Shown: positions 56,433 to 64,000 of the stretch, piece by piece
Layout: each line of letters opens with the position of its first letter
Numbering within the stretch: the first letter of the stretch is position 1
Source of the DNA: Lysobacteraceae bacterium PS02065
GTDB lineage: Bacteria > Pseudomonadota > Gammaproteobacteria > Xanthomonadales > Rhodanobacteraceae
NCBI GenBank assembly: GCA_029959555.1
Contig: JASCPI010000001.1
Span: forward strand, 144,708 to 208,707
Direction of reading: 5' to 3'
DNA: 64,000 nucleotides
Position numbers and translations under genes: made by a program
Notes under the pieces: model-generated
Databases searched by the model: none
Told to the model about the DNA's origin: nothing
The model's input: only the letters and a program-made list of their open reading frames with translations

Positions 56433-57797
56433 ATGAGCGGCCGCCTCGTCGTCGTCTCGAACCGCGTCGCGCTGCCCAGGGAGCTGCGCGCGGGTGGCCT
56501 CGCCTCGGCGATGCACGCGGCGCTGACCGAGCGCGGCGGCCTGTGGTTCGGCTGGAGCGGACGCGTCGCCGCGAACGTGCCGGAAGAGCCCCGCGTCGAG
56601 ACCGCCGGTGCGATCACCTACGTCGTCACCGACCTCGCCCGTGCGGACTACGAGGCGTTCTACCTCGGCTTCTCGAACCGCACGCTGTGGCCGCTGCTGC
56701 ACCATCGCCCGGGCCTGCTCGAGTTCGAGCGCCGCGACCTCGAAGGCTACCTGCGCGTCAACGAGCGCTTCGCCGCGCAGCTCGCCGCGCGCCTCGCCGA
56801 CGACGACACCGTGTGGGTACACGACTACCACCTGATCCCGCTCGGCCTCGCGCTGCGCGCGCGGGGCGTCGGCGCTCGGATCGGATTCTTCCTGCACATC
56901 CCGCTGCCACCGGCCGAGCTGCTCGCGACCCTGCCTGGTCACCACGACCTCTTGCGCTCGCTGTCGGCGTACGACCTCGTCGGCCTGCAGACGCCGGCCG
57001 ACCTGCGTGCGCTGCGTGACTACTTCGAACGCGAAGCAGGCGCGCGCCTCGACGGCGATGCGATCGTGCTGCCGTCGGGGCGGCGGTTCCGCGCCGCGGT
57101 GTTCCCGATCGGCATCGACACCGCGCACATCGCGCGCCAGGCCCAGGCTGCGGCGACCAACGCGGCGACGCGCGGCCTCATGACGAGCCTGCAGGGCCGT
57201 GCGCTCGCGATCGGCGTCGACCGGCTCGACTACTCCAAGGGCCTACCCGAACGCTTCGAGGCGTTCGGGCGCTTCCTCGCGCAGCATCCCGAACGGCGCC
57301 GCCAGGTCTCGATGATGCAGATCGCCCCGCCGACGCGCGAGGACGTGCCCGAGTACCGCGAACTGCGCGAACGCCTCGAGCAGCAGGCCGGCGCGATCAA
57401 CGGCCGCCACGCCGAGCCGGACTGGATGCCGATCCGCTACATCAACCGCAGCTTCCAGCACGCGACGCTGGCCGGCTACTACCGCGTCGCGCAGATCGGC
57501 CTCGTGACGCCGTTGCGCGACGGCATGAACCTCGTCGCCAAGGAGTTCGTCGCGGCGCAGCCGGCCGACGATCCGGGCGTGCTCGTGCTGTCGCGCTTCG
57601 CCGGTGCCGCGTTCGAACTGAAGGAAGCGCTGATCGTCAATCCGTTCGACGCCGACGACACCGCCGACGCGATCGAGCGTGCGCTCGGCATGCCGCTCGA
57701 GGAACGCAAGGCGCGCTGGCAGGCCATGCACGACCACCTCGCCGTGCACACGATCGGCGCATGGCGCGACGCGTTCCTCGACGCACTCGCGCGTTGA
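56433..57797 (+). CDS. otsA: Trehalose-6-phosphate synthase OtsA
   Basis: GT20 enzyme of 454 aa joining UDP-glucose and glucose-6-[13 protein letters not shown] at the N-terminus, [32 protein letters not shown] and [14 protein letters not shown]. Third gene of otsB-GH15-otsA. Converges with pgeF, with only four bases between stops. Confidence 0.97.
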   Translation: MSGRLVVVSNRVALPRELRAGGLASAMHAALTERGGLWFGWSGRVAANVPEEPRVETAGAITYVVTDLARADYEAFYLGFSNRTLWPLLHHRPGLLEFERRDLEGYLRVNERFAAQLAARLADDDTVWVHDYHLIPLGLALRARGVGARIGFFLHIPLPPAELLATLPGHHDLLRSLSAYDLVGLQTPADLRALRDYFEREAGARLDGDAIVLPSGRRFRAAVFPIGIDTAHIARQAQAAATNAATRGLMTSLQGRALAIGVDRLDYSKGLPERFEAFGRFLAQHPERRRQVSMMQIAPPTREDVPEYRELRERLEQQAGAINGRHAEPDWMPIRYINRSFQHATLAGYYRVAQIGLVTPLRDGMNLVAKEFVAAQPADDPGVLVLSRFAGAAFELKEALIVNPFDADDTADAIERALGMPLEERKARWQAMHDHLAVHTIGAWRDAFLDALAR

Positions 57798-57801
57798 GGC
57801 G

Positions 57802-58581
57802 TCAGGCTCGCGGGGCGTCGCACCAGACCAGCGTCGCGAAGCGCCCGGTCGGCGCGGCACCGCGATGGGAATAGAAGCGCGCATCGCGCAGCGTGTCGAA
57901 ACCACCGCCGTGCACGTCGACGAGCCCGGCACGCGAAAGGCGTGCACGCGCGAGCGCCTCGAGATCGCAGAGCCAGTGGCCCGGCCGCGTCGCGGTGAAC
58001 GCGCGCCCGTCGGAAGGCTGCGCGCCGACGAAGGCGTCATGCACCTCGATGCCGACCTCGTACGAGGCCGCACCGATCGCGGGACCGATCCAGGCCACCA
58101 CGTCACCCGCTGCGCATGGGAAGTGCACGAGCGTCGCCTCGAGTACGCCCGCGGCGAGGCCACGCCATCCGGCATGCGCGACCGCGATCGCCCGACCGTC
58201 GCGCGAGGCGAACACGATGGGCAGGCAATCGGCCGTGAGCACGGCAAGCACCGAACCCGGCGTGTCGGCGAACGCGGCATCGGCTTCGGGCGGTTCGCCG
58301 TCGTCCATGCCGGACGTGGCGACCTCGACACCGTGCACCTGGCGCAGCCAGCGTGGTGCGGCAGGCAGGCCGAGCAGGTCGACGAGTGCCAGACGGTTCG
58401 CGGCGACAGCCGCCGGTTCGTCGCCGCAACGGTCACCGAGATTGAAGCCGGCGTACGCGCCTTGCGATGCCCCGGCCAGCGTGCGTGTCGTCACGGCCAC
58501 GTGCACGCCCGGCGCGAGCGACACGTCGGGACGCACGAAACCCTCGCCGTGCATCGCCGGTGCCACGACGGGGGCCGTCAC
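57802..58581 (-). CDS. pgeF: Polyphenol oxidase-family protein PgeF (YfiH)
   Basis: Peptidoglycan-editing/purine-nucleoside-active copper or zinc enzyme of 259 aa. Metal ligands in [20 protein letters not shown] and [15 protein letters not shown] at 58581 overlaps the rluD stop (GTGA), the common rluD-pgeF order of proteobacteria. Confidence 0.95.
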   Translation of the reverse strand: MTAPVVAPAMHGEGFVRPDVSLAPGVHVAVTTRTLAGASQGAYAGFNLGDRCGDEPAAVAANRLALVDLLGLPAAPRWLRQVHGVEVATSGMDDGEPPEADAAFADTPGSVLAVLTADCLPIVFASRDGRAIAVAHAGWRGLAAGVLEATLVHFPCAAGDVVAWIGPAIGAASYEVGIEVHDAFVGAQPSDGRAFTATRPGHWLCDLEALARARLSRAGLVDVHGGGFDTLRDARFYSHRGAAPTGRFATLVWCDAPRA

Positions 58582-59537
58582 GCGCGGGCGCGCGCGTCGT
58601 CGCGCAAGGCCTGCACGAGCGCTTCCATGTCGGCCGGGCGCGCCGCCTCGACCGTGATCGGCGCGCCGCCGACCGGATGCGCGAACTCGAGCTTCTCGGC
58701 GTGCAGCGCCTGGCGGCGGAAGCCGCGCAGTGCGTCGGCGAGTTCGGGCGTCGCCCCCTTGGGCAGGCGCAGGTTGCCGTAGGTGGTGTCGCCTACGATC
58801 GGATGCTTGGCGTGCGCCATGTGAACGCGGATCTGGTGCGTGCGGCCCGTCTCGAGGCGGCATTCGACCACGGTCAGCGCCGGGAAGCGCTCGCGCACCC
58901 GGTAATGCGTGACGGCCTCGCGGCCGTCCTCGCGCACGGCCTGGCGCAGGCGGTCGACCGGATGGCGGCCGATCGGCTTGTCGATGCGGCCACCCGCGAC
59001 CATCGGCCCGTAGACGACGGCCTCGTACTGGCGGTGCACCGAACGCTCCGACAGCTGCTCGACCAGCGTGGTGTGCGCGCGCAGCGTGCGCGCGATGACC
59101 ATGAGGCCCGAGGTGTCCTTGTCCAGGCGGTGCACGAGGCCCGCGCGCGGGATCTCGGCGAGCTTCGGATCGCGGTGCAGCAAGGCGTTCTGAAGCGTGC
59201 CGTCCGGATTGCCGGCGCCCGGGTGCACGATGAGTCCCGGCGGCTTGTTGATGACGAACACGTCGTCATCCTCGTAGCGGATGTCGAGCTCGATCGCCTC
59301 GCCCTGCGCACCGACCTCGCGCTGCATGACCACGGTCAGCTCCACGGCCTCGCCGCCGTGCACGATGTGGCGCGGCGGCACGACCTCGCCGTCGACGAGC
59401 ACGGCCCCCGAACGCACCCACGCGGTCAGGCGCGAGCGCGAGAAATCCGGGAACAGCTCGGCCAGCGTCTGGTCGAGGCGGCGGCCGGCGGCCTCGTCGG
59501 GGATGGTCGCGTTCAGCGTCGAAGGAGTCGTGTTCAT
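58578..59537 (-). CDS. rluD: 23S rRNA pseudouridine synthase RluD
   Basis: 319 aa making pseudouridines 1911/1915/1917. N-terminal S4 domain ([24 protein letters not shown]), catalytic [16 protein letters not shown] with the nucleophilic Asp, and [23 protein letters not shown] at 59537. Divergent from bamD. Confidence 0.96.
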   Translation of the reverse strand: MNTTPSTLNATIPDEAAGRRLDQTLAELFPDFSRSRLTAWVRSGAVLVDGEVVPPRHIVHGGEAVELTVVMQREVGAQGEAIELDIRYEDDDVFVINKPPGLIVHPGAGNPDGTLQNALLHRDPKLAEIPRAGLVHRLDKDTSGLMVIARTLRAHTTLVEQLSERSVHRQYEAVVYGPMVAGGRIDKPIGRHPVDRLRQAVREDGREAVTHYRVRERFPALTVVECRLETGRTHQIRVHMAHAKHPIVGDTTYGNLRLPKGATPELADALRGFRRQALHAEKLEFAHPVGGAPITVEAARPADMEALVQALRDDARARA

Positions 59538-59637
59538 CGGCAAATCAGCAGAAAACGTGAAGGCTCGCGGCGTTTCCGGCCGGCCTCGCGTTCGGGTTAT
59601 GATCGGAACTCCGTATCATCGCAGAGCCCCCCCTCGC

Positions 59638-60507
59638 ATGCGAGTTTCCCGATTCGACCGGGTCGCGGTCCGCGCCCTTCTCCTGCTGCTCGTCGTTGCG
59701 TTGTCCGGTTGCTCGCTGTTCGGCAAGAAGAAGGCCGATCCCCTCGAGACGCTGCCCGTGGAGCAGCTCTACGAGCGCGGCAAGGTGGCCAACGACAAGG
59801 GCAACTACGACGTCGCCGTGCGCACGTTCACGCGCCTCGTCGCGCGCTTCCCGTTCGGTCCGTACACCGAGCAGGCGCAGATCGACCAGGCCTACGCCCA
59901 GTACAAGATGAACAAGCCCGAGGATGCCTACTCGACCATCGGCCGCTTCATCCGTACCTACCCGACGCACAAGCACGTCGATTACGCGTACTACCTGCGT
60001 GGCCTGATCAACTTCGACCGCGAGGAAGGCCTGCTCGAGCGCTACGCCGGCCTCGACCGCACGCAGCGTGACCAGTCCTTCGTGCGCCAGGCGTTCGACG
60101 ACTTCTCCGAACTCGTCAAGCGCTACCCGACGAGCCGCTACGCCGAAGATGCCCGCCAGCGCATGATCTACCTGCGCAACGGCATGGCCCAGGCCGAGCT
60201 CAACGTCGCGCTCTACTACCTGCGCCGCGGCGCCTACGTCGCCGCGTCGAACCGTGCCAAGGCGATCATCGAGAACTACGACCGCTCGCCGCAGACCGGC
60301 GATGCGCTCGCGATCATGATGCAGAGCTACCGCAACCTCGGCCAGGAGGCGCTCGCCGCCGACACCGAGCGCGTGCTCAAGGCCAACAGCCCGCAGCATC
60401 CCGCCCTCGACGGCGGCAAGTGGCCGGACTGGCGTTCGAACTGGTGGCGCCTGATCCCGTTGAGCCAGCGCGGCTCCAAGCCGCCGCCGGACCTCACCGC
60501 CGAGTGA
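59638..60507 (+). CDS. bamD: Outer-membrane assembly lipoprotein BamD
   Basis: BAM-complex component of 289 aa. Lipobox VALSGC, then five TPR-like repeats (YERGKVANDKGNYDVAVRTF, RFPFGPYTEQAQIDQAYAQY, KHVDYAYYLRGL, RYPTSRYAEDARQRMIYLRN). Divergent rluD/bamD pair is usual in gammaproteobacteria. Confidence 0.97.
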   Translation: MRVSRFDRVAVRALLLLLVVALSGCSLFGKKKADPLETLPVEQLYERGKVANDKGNYDVAVRTFTRLVARFPFGPYTEQAQIDQAYAQYKMNKPEDAYSTIGRFIRTYPTHKHVDYAYYLRGLINFDREEGLLERYAGLDRTQRDQSFVRQAFDDFSELVKRYPTSRYAEDARQRMIYLRNGMAQAELNVALYYLRRGAYVAASNRAKAIIENYDRSPQTGDALAIMMQSYRNLGQEALAADTERVLKANSPQHPALDGGKWPDWRSNWWRLIPLSQRGSKPPPDLTAE

Positions 60508-60528
60508 AGTCACCGGGCCGCGCGTGCC

Positions 60529-62175
60529 TCAGGCGCCGCGGCCCTCGCGCCATCCCGACGTGATCGGGTAACGGCGCTCGCGGCCGAACGCGCGTCGCGA
60601 CACCTTGGGTCCCGGCGCCGCCTGGTGGCGCTTCCACTCGTTGATGCGCACGAGGCGCAGGACGTGGTCGACCGTGGCCGGATCGAAGCCGGCCTCGACG
60701 ATCTCCTCACGTGACTGCTCGAGGTCGACGAAGCGCGCGAGGATCGCGTCGAGCATGTCGTACGGCGGCAGCGAATCCTGGTCGGTCTGGTTGTCGCGCA
60801 GCTCGGCCGACGGCGCGCGGTCGATGACCTGCTGCGGGATCACCGCCTCGCCGTCGCGGTCGTTGCGCCAGCGCGAGAGCGCGTAGACCTCGGTCTTGTA
60901 GAGATCCTTGATCGGCGCGTAGCCGCCGCACATGTCGCCGTAGATCGTCGCGTAGCCGACCGCGTACTCGCTCTTGTTGCCGGTGGTCAGCAGCAGGCCG
61001 CCGAACTTGTTGGCGAGCGCCATGAGCAACACGCCGCGGCAGCGCGACTGCAGGTTCTCCTCGGCGATGTCGGGCTCGCGCCCCTCGAACAGCGGACCGA
61101 GCGCAGCGAGGAAACCCTGGAAAGGTTCGGCGATCGCGACGGTCTCGAGGCGAACCCCCTGCACGCGCGCCTGGTCGGCGGCGAGGTCGTTGCTCTGCCC
61201 CGAGGTGTAGCGCGACGGCAGGCGGACCGCGGTCACGTTCTCCGCACCGAGCGCCTCGACGGCGATCGCGAGCACGAGCGCCGAATCGATGCCGCCCGAC
61301 AGGCCGACCCAGGCCTTGCCGAAGCCGTTCTTGGCGCAGTAGTCGCGCGTGCCACGCACGACCGCGCGCCACGCCATCGCGTCGTCGCTCTCGTCGACCT
61401 CGACGGGCCAATCGTGCGGCGTGAACGCGCGCGTGGCCGGGTCGTAGTCGGCGACCAGCCAGTGGTCCTCGAACGCCCGCGCGGCCGCGTGCACGAGGCC
61501 GTCCGCGTCGGCGAGCACCGAGGCACCGTCGAACACGACCGCATCCTGTCCGCCGACCGCATTGAGATAGGCCAGCGCGACGCCCGACTCGGCCACGCGC
61601 GTGGCGATCAACGCATCACGCTGGGCGTGCTTGCCGCGCTCGAACGGCGAGGCGTTCGGCACGACCACGAGCTCGGCACCGGCCGCGACCGTCGCGGCGA
61701 GCGGCTCGGGGAACCACAGGTCCTCGCAGACGACCACACCGACCGGCACGCCCTTCACGTCGACCACGCAGGCCTCGCCATCGGGATCGACATCGAAGTA
61801 GCGGCGTTCGTCGAACACCGCGTAGTTGGGCAGTTCGCGCTTGCGGTACGTGACCTCGACGACGCCGTCGCGCAGCACGCTCGCGGCGTTGTAGACCACC
61901 GCTCCGGCGCTCTGCGGCCAGCCGACCACGGCGGTGATGCCCTTCGCGGCGGATGCCACGCGCGCGATCGCGGCCTCGCACGAAGCGAGGAACGCAGGAC
62001 GCAGCAGCAGGTCCTCGGGCGGGTAGCCGCTCAGCGCGAGCTCGGGGAACACGACGAGATCGGCACCATGCACGTCGCGCGCCTCGGCGATCATCGCAGC
62101 GATGCGGTCGGCGTTCGCGGCGACGGCGCCGACGGGAAAATCGAACTGGGCGAGAGCGATGCGGAGCGCGGTCAT
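60529..62175 (-). CDS. nadE: Glutamine-dependent NAD+ synthetase
   Basis: 548 aa. N-terminal nitrilase-like glutaminase (1-260: Glu45 in VVFPELALSGY, Lys in YRKRELPNY, Cys in VVVCEDLWF), C-terminal synthetase with PP-loop GLSGGIDSALVL and TTGNKSEYAVGYATIYGDMCGGYAPIKDLYKT. Start ATG at 62175; an in-frame ATG at 62205 with GAGGA upstream is possible. Final enzyme of NAD synthesis. Confidence 0.96.
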   Translation of the reverse strand: MTALRIALAQFDFPVGAVAANADRIAAMIAEARDVHGADLVVFPELALSGYPPEDLLLRPAFLASCEAAIARVASAAKGITAVVGWPQSAGAVVYNAASVLRDGVVEVTYRKRELPNYAVFDERRYFDVDPDGEACVVDVKGVPVGVVVCEDLWFPEPLAATVAAGAELVVVPNASPFERGKHAQRDALIATRVAESGVALAYLNAVGGQDAVVFDGASVLADADGLVHAAARAFEDHWLVADYDPATRAFTPHDWPVEVDESDDAMAWRAVVRGTRDYCAKNGFGKAWVGLSGGIDSALVLAIAVEALGAENVTAVRLPSRYTSGQSNDLAADQARVQGVRLETVAIAEPFQGFLAALGPLFEGREPDIAEENLQSRCRGVLLMALANKFGGLLLTTGNKSEYAVGYATIYGDMCGGYAPIKDLYKTEVYALSRWRNDRDGEAVIPQQVIDRAPSAELRDNQTDQDSLPPYDMLDAILARFVDLEQSREEIVEAGFDPATVDHVLRLVRINEWKRHQAAPGPKVSRRAFGRERRYPITSGWREGRGA

Positions 62176-62351
62176 CGAGGTGCGGGCCTGCGGCAGGACC
62201 GCCATGATAACGCCCGCGTCCTCGCCACCGGGATCGGATCGATGCGGGGCACTCGCAGGCCGGAGCCGCCGGAGGCGATTCCGCCTCGCAGGGAAACGAC
62301 ACCGTGCCTCGATGCGAGGCGGGCGTCGTGCCGGTCGTCTCCGGAACGCAG

Positions 62352-62371
62352 GCATGGGCTCGTGCCCATGC
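62352..62371 (-). terminator. Hairpin downstream of aldolase gene
   Basis: GCATGGGC-TCGT-GCCCATGC, perfect 8-bp stem about 55 bp beyond the aldolase stop. The rest of 62176-62425 has no gene. Confidence 0.45.
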
Positions 62372-62425
62372 GTGCTTCAACGTGTCACGCGGCGTTCGAC
62401 ACGCCGCGCGACTTCAGCGCCTGGA

Positions 62426-63436
62426 TCAGGCGCCCTTCTTCCACTGGCCGAGCGCGGCGAGGCCGTTTTCCTTCGCACGCTGGGCGACCGTCTTCTGCGC
62501 GGACGCGAAGTTGGCGGCCATGTCCTGGCCCCACAGCTTGAGCGCAGCCTGCTGCATCGCACGACCGTACGAGAACGACAGCGGCCACGGGTGCGGACCC
62601 TGCTGGTTCATCGCGTTGAGGTGTGCCGTGGCCTGTTCGTCGGACTGGCCGCCCGAGAGGAACACGATGCCCGGCAGCGACGCCGGCACGGCAGCCTTGA
62701 GGCAACGCACGGTCGCTTCGGCAACCTCGTCGACGCTGGCCTGCTCGGACGCATTCTTGCCGGCGATGACCATGCTGGCCTTGAGGATCGTGCCCTCGAG
62801 CATGACATTCTGCTCGTACAGCGCGCCGAACAGCGAACGCAGCGTCGCCTCGGTCACCTCGTAGCTCTCCTCGAGGTCGTGCTCGCCGTCCATGAGGATC
62901 TCGGGCTCGACCATCGGGACGATGCCCGCTTCCTGGCACAGCGCCGCATAGCGCGCGAGCGCGTGGCAGTTGGCCTCGATGCAGGTGCCGCTCGGCGCCT
63001 CGTTGGTGATCGTGATCACCGCACGCCACTTGGCGAACTTCGCGCCGAGCTTGGCGTATTCGTTGAGGCGGTCACGCAGGCCGTCGAGACCTTCGGTGAC
63101 GAGCTCGCCCGGGAAGCCGGCCAGCGGGAACGGGCCCTTGTCGACCTTGATGCCCGGCAGGATGCCCGCGTCGAGCATGAGCTTGGTGAACGGCACGCCG
63201 GCCTTGGTCGACTGGCGGATCGTCTCGTCGTACAGGATCGCACCGGAAATGTGCTGGTTGAGGCCCGGCGTCGTCAGCAGCATCTCGCGATAGGCGCGAC
63301 GGTTCTCCTCGGTGTTCGGCACGCCGACGGTGTCGAAGCGCTTCTTGATCGTGGCGTTCGACTCGTCGATCGCGATGATGCCCTTGCCCGGCGCGACCAT
63401 CGCCTGGGCGATGCTTTCAAGCTGTTCGATACTCAT
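62426..63436 (-). CDS. fda: Class I fructose-bisphosphate aldolase
   Basis: 336 aa, eukaryote-like class I fold. MVAPGKGIIAIDESNATIKK, GILPGIKVDKGPFPLAG, the Schiff-base Lys in GTILKASMVIAGKN, and PGIVFLSGGQSDEQATAHLNAMN. ATG at 63436. Central glycolytic/gluconeogenic enzyme. Confidence 0.96.
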   Translation of the reverse strand: MSIEQLESIAQAMVAPGKGIIAIDESNATIKKRFDTVGVPNTEENRRAYREMLLTTPGLNQHISGAILYDETIRQSTKAGVPFTKLMLDAGILPGIKVDKGPFPLAGFPGELVTEGLDGLRDRLNEYAKLGAKFAKWRAVITITNEAPSGTCIEANCHALARYAALCQEAGIVPMVEPEILMDGEHDLEESYEVTEATLRSLFGALYEQNVMLEGTILKASMVIAGKNASEQASVDEVAEATVRCLKAAVPASLPGIVFLSGGQSDEQATAHLNAMNQQGPHPWPLSFSYGRAMQQAALKLWGQDMAANFASAQKTVAQRAKENGLAALGQWKKGA

Positions 63437-63605
63437 GGACGGCTCCGTGAAGCGAAAGCGTGTCACCGTCGCCGCGAGGCGCCGGCAGGAAGGAAAAGGT
63501 TGGCCGCGCAGTATAGGCCAGAACGAGGCTGGCCGCAGGCCGGAGCCTCGTCGCGCAACGCGAGCGGCCCGACCGGCCATGTACCGATGCGTTCACGCGA
63601 GAAGC

Positions 63606-63630
63606 CCCCTCTCCCGCGAGGGGAGAGGGG
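63606..63630. repeat. REP-like palindrome, intact copy
   Basis: CCCCTCTCCC-GCGAG-GGGAGAGGGG, perfect 10-bp arms. This type of extragenic palindrome is frequent in Xanthomonadales. 63437-63902 otherwise has no gene. Confidence 0.7.
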
Positions 63631-63859
63631 AGGCAGGCCGACGCAAGCCTGCGCCCTCGCGACGTGAGGATGCGAGCGCAAGCGCCTCCAAGTTCCCTTT
63701 CACACGCTCATGGCGCCGAACCGCCTCCAACACTCAAGGCCTCAAGCCCCTCGCCCTTCGCGAATGAGGGGGACGTCGCGCCGTACGCGACGCCCCGCGA
63801 CAGCGCCTCGTCCCATCCCGTGGATGCCGATCGAACACGACCGGACTGGCGGCCCGAAG

Positions 63860-63881
63860 CCCCTCTCCCCTCGCGGGAGAG
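63860..63881. repeat. REP-like palindrome, right arm interrupted
   Basis: Same left arm as the copy at 63606 (CCCCTCTCCC), but the right arm stops after GGGAGAG at 63881 and continues into CAACTGTG, consistent with an insertion junction. Confidence 0.55.
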
Positions 63882-63902
63882 CAACTGTGTTGCTCGTCAA
63901 GC

Positions 63903-64000
63903 TCAGCCCATGGCGGGAGGGCTCCAACGTGCTGAGTCGCGCAGCATGGCATTGAGCATGGTGAGCAGCTTTCGCATGCAGGCGACGATGGCGACTTTGG
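63903..64000 (-). CDS. IS110-family transposase, C-terminal end (truncated by window edge)
   Basis: Last 32 residues visible: KVAIVACMRKLLTMLNAMLR followed by DSARWSPPAMG and TGA at 63903. The pattern KVAxxACMRKLLxxLNAMxRD is the conserved C-terminus of IS110/IS1111 transposases (DEDD recombinases). The rest of the element lies beyond the window. Confidence 0.8.
   Translation of the reverse strand, partial: KVAIVACMRKLLTMLNAMLRDSARWSPPAMG

Overview
The window is a high-GC (roughly 65-70 %) chromosomal segment from a gammaproteobacterium, most likely of the Lysobacterales/Xanthomonadales (Rhodanobacteraceae-like). The evidence is the gene order ruvC-ruvA-kup-ruvB-ybgC-tolQRAB-pal-cpoB-queE-queC next to a tRNA-Lys, a DUF3011 protein, a fused GgpP-GgpS osmolyte enzyme, an otsB-GH15-otsA operon, and a secreted protein ending near an IFSDGFE motif. 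Taxonomy is inferred from gene content only.

Left part (1-12018): an iron-siderophore locus on the minus strand. It holds a FepA-type receptor cut by the window edge with a very good Fur box. Next comes a block of six genes (YncE-like propeller, CirA-type receptor, periplasmic binding protein, FecCD permease, ATPase, Fes/IroE-type esterase). The last four are coupled by 4-bp stop/start overlaps, and a second, weaker Fur-like box lies upstream of the block. An OmpR-type response regulator and its histidine kinase follow on the plus strand.

Middle (12121-29282): a 17.2-kb integrated element in the 3' part of tRNA-Lys(UUU). It is bounded by a perfect 46-bp repeat of the tRNA 3' end and carries a tyrosine integrase beside the intact tRNA. 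Its backbone is plasmid-like: an RPA-type replication initiator with three iterons, a TraJ/MobC-like relaxosome protein next to an oriT-like palindrome, an excisionase-like HTH protein, and an XRE regulator with an ImmA protease. No relaxase or conjugation genes are present, so it looks like a mobilizable rather than self-transmissible element. Cargo is an MmeI-like single-chain restriction-modification enzyme, an enlarged helicase-IV homologue with a nuclease-like insertion and zinc finger, a DUF3800 protein, a 5'-nucleotidase, two tiny conserved-looking proteins, and the decayed remains of an AbiEii toxin gene and of arsH. Base composition is visibly lower in GC than the flanks.

Right of the island (29312-47157), mostly on the minus strand: a secreted beta-helix protein, a LysE-type exporter, the queC/queE preQ0 genes, the complete Tol-Pal cell-envelope operon, the ruvABC resolvasome with kup inserted, a small alpha/beta hydrolase, aspS, a DUF3011 protein and an FmdB-type zinc-ribbon protein.

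47303-64000: an MFS transporter, then a stress/osmolyte block (ggpPS, clpB with a sigma32-like promoter, otsB, GH15 enzyme, otsA), then pgeF, rluD, bamD, nadE and a class I aldolase. The window ends in the 3' end of an IS110-family transposase that appears to have inserted into a REP-like palindrome.
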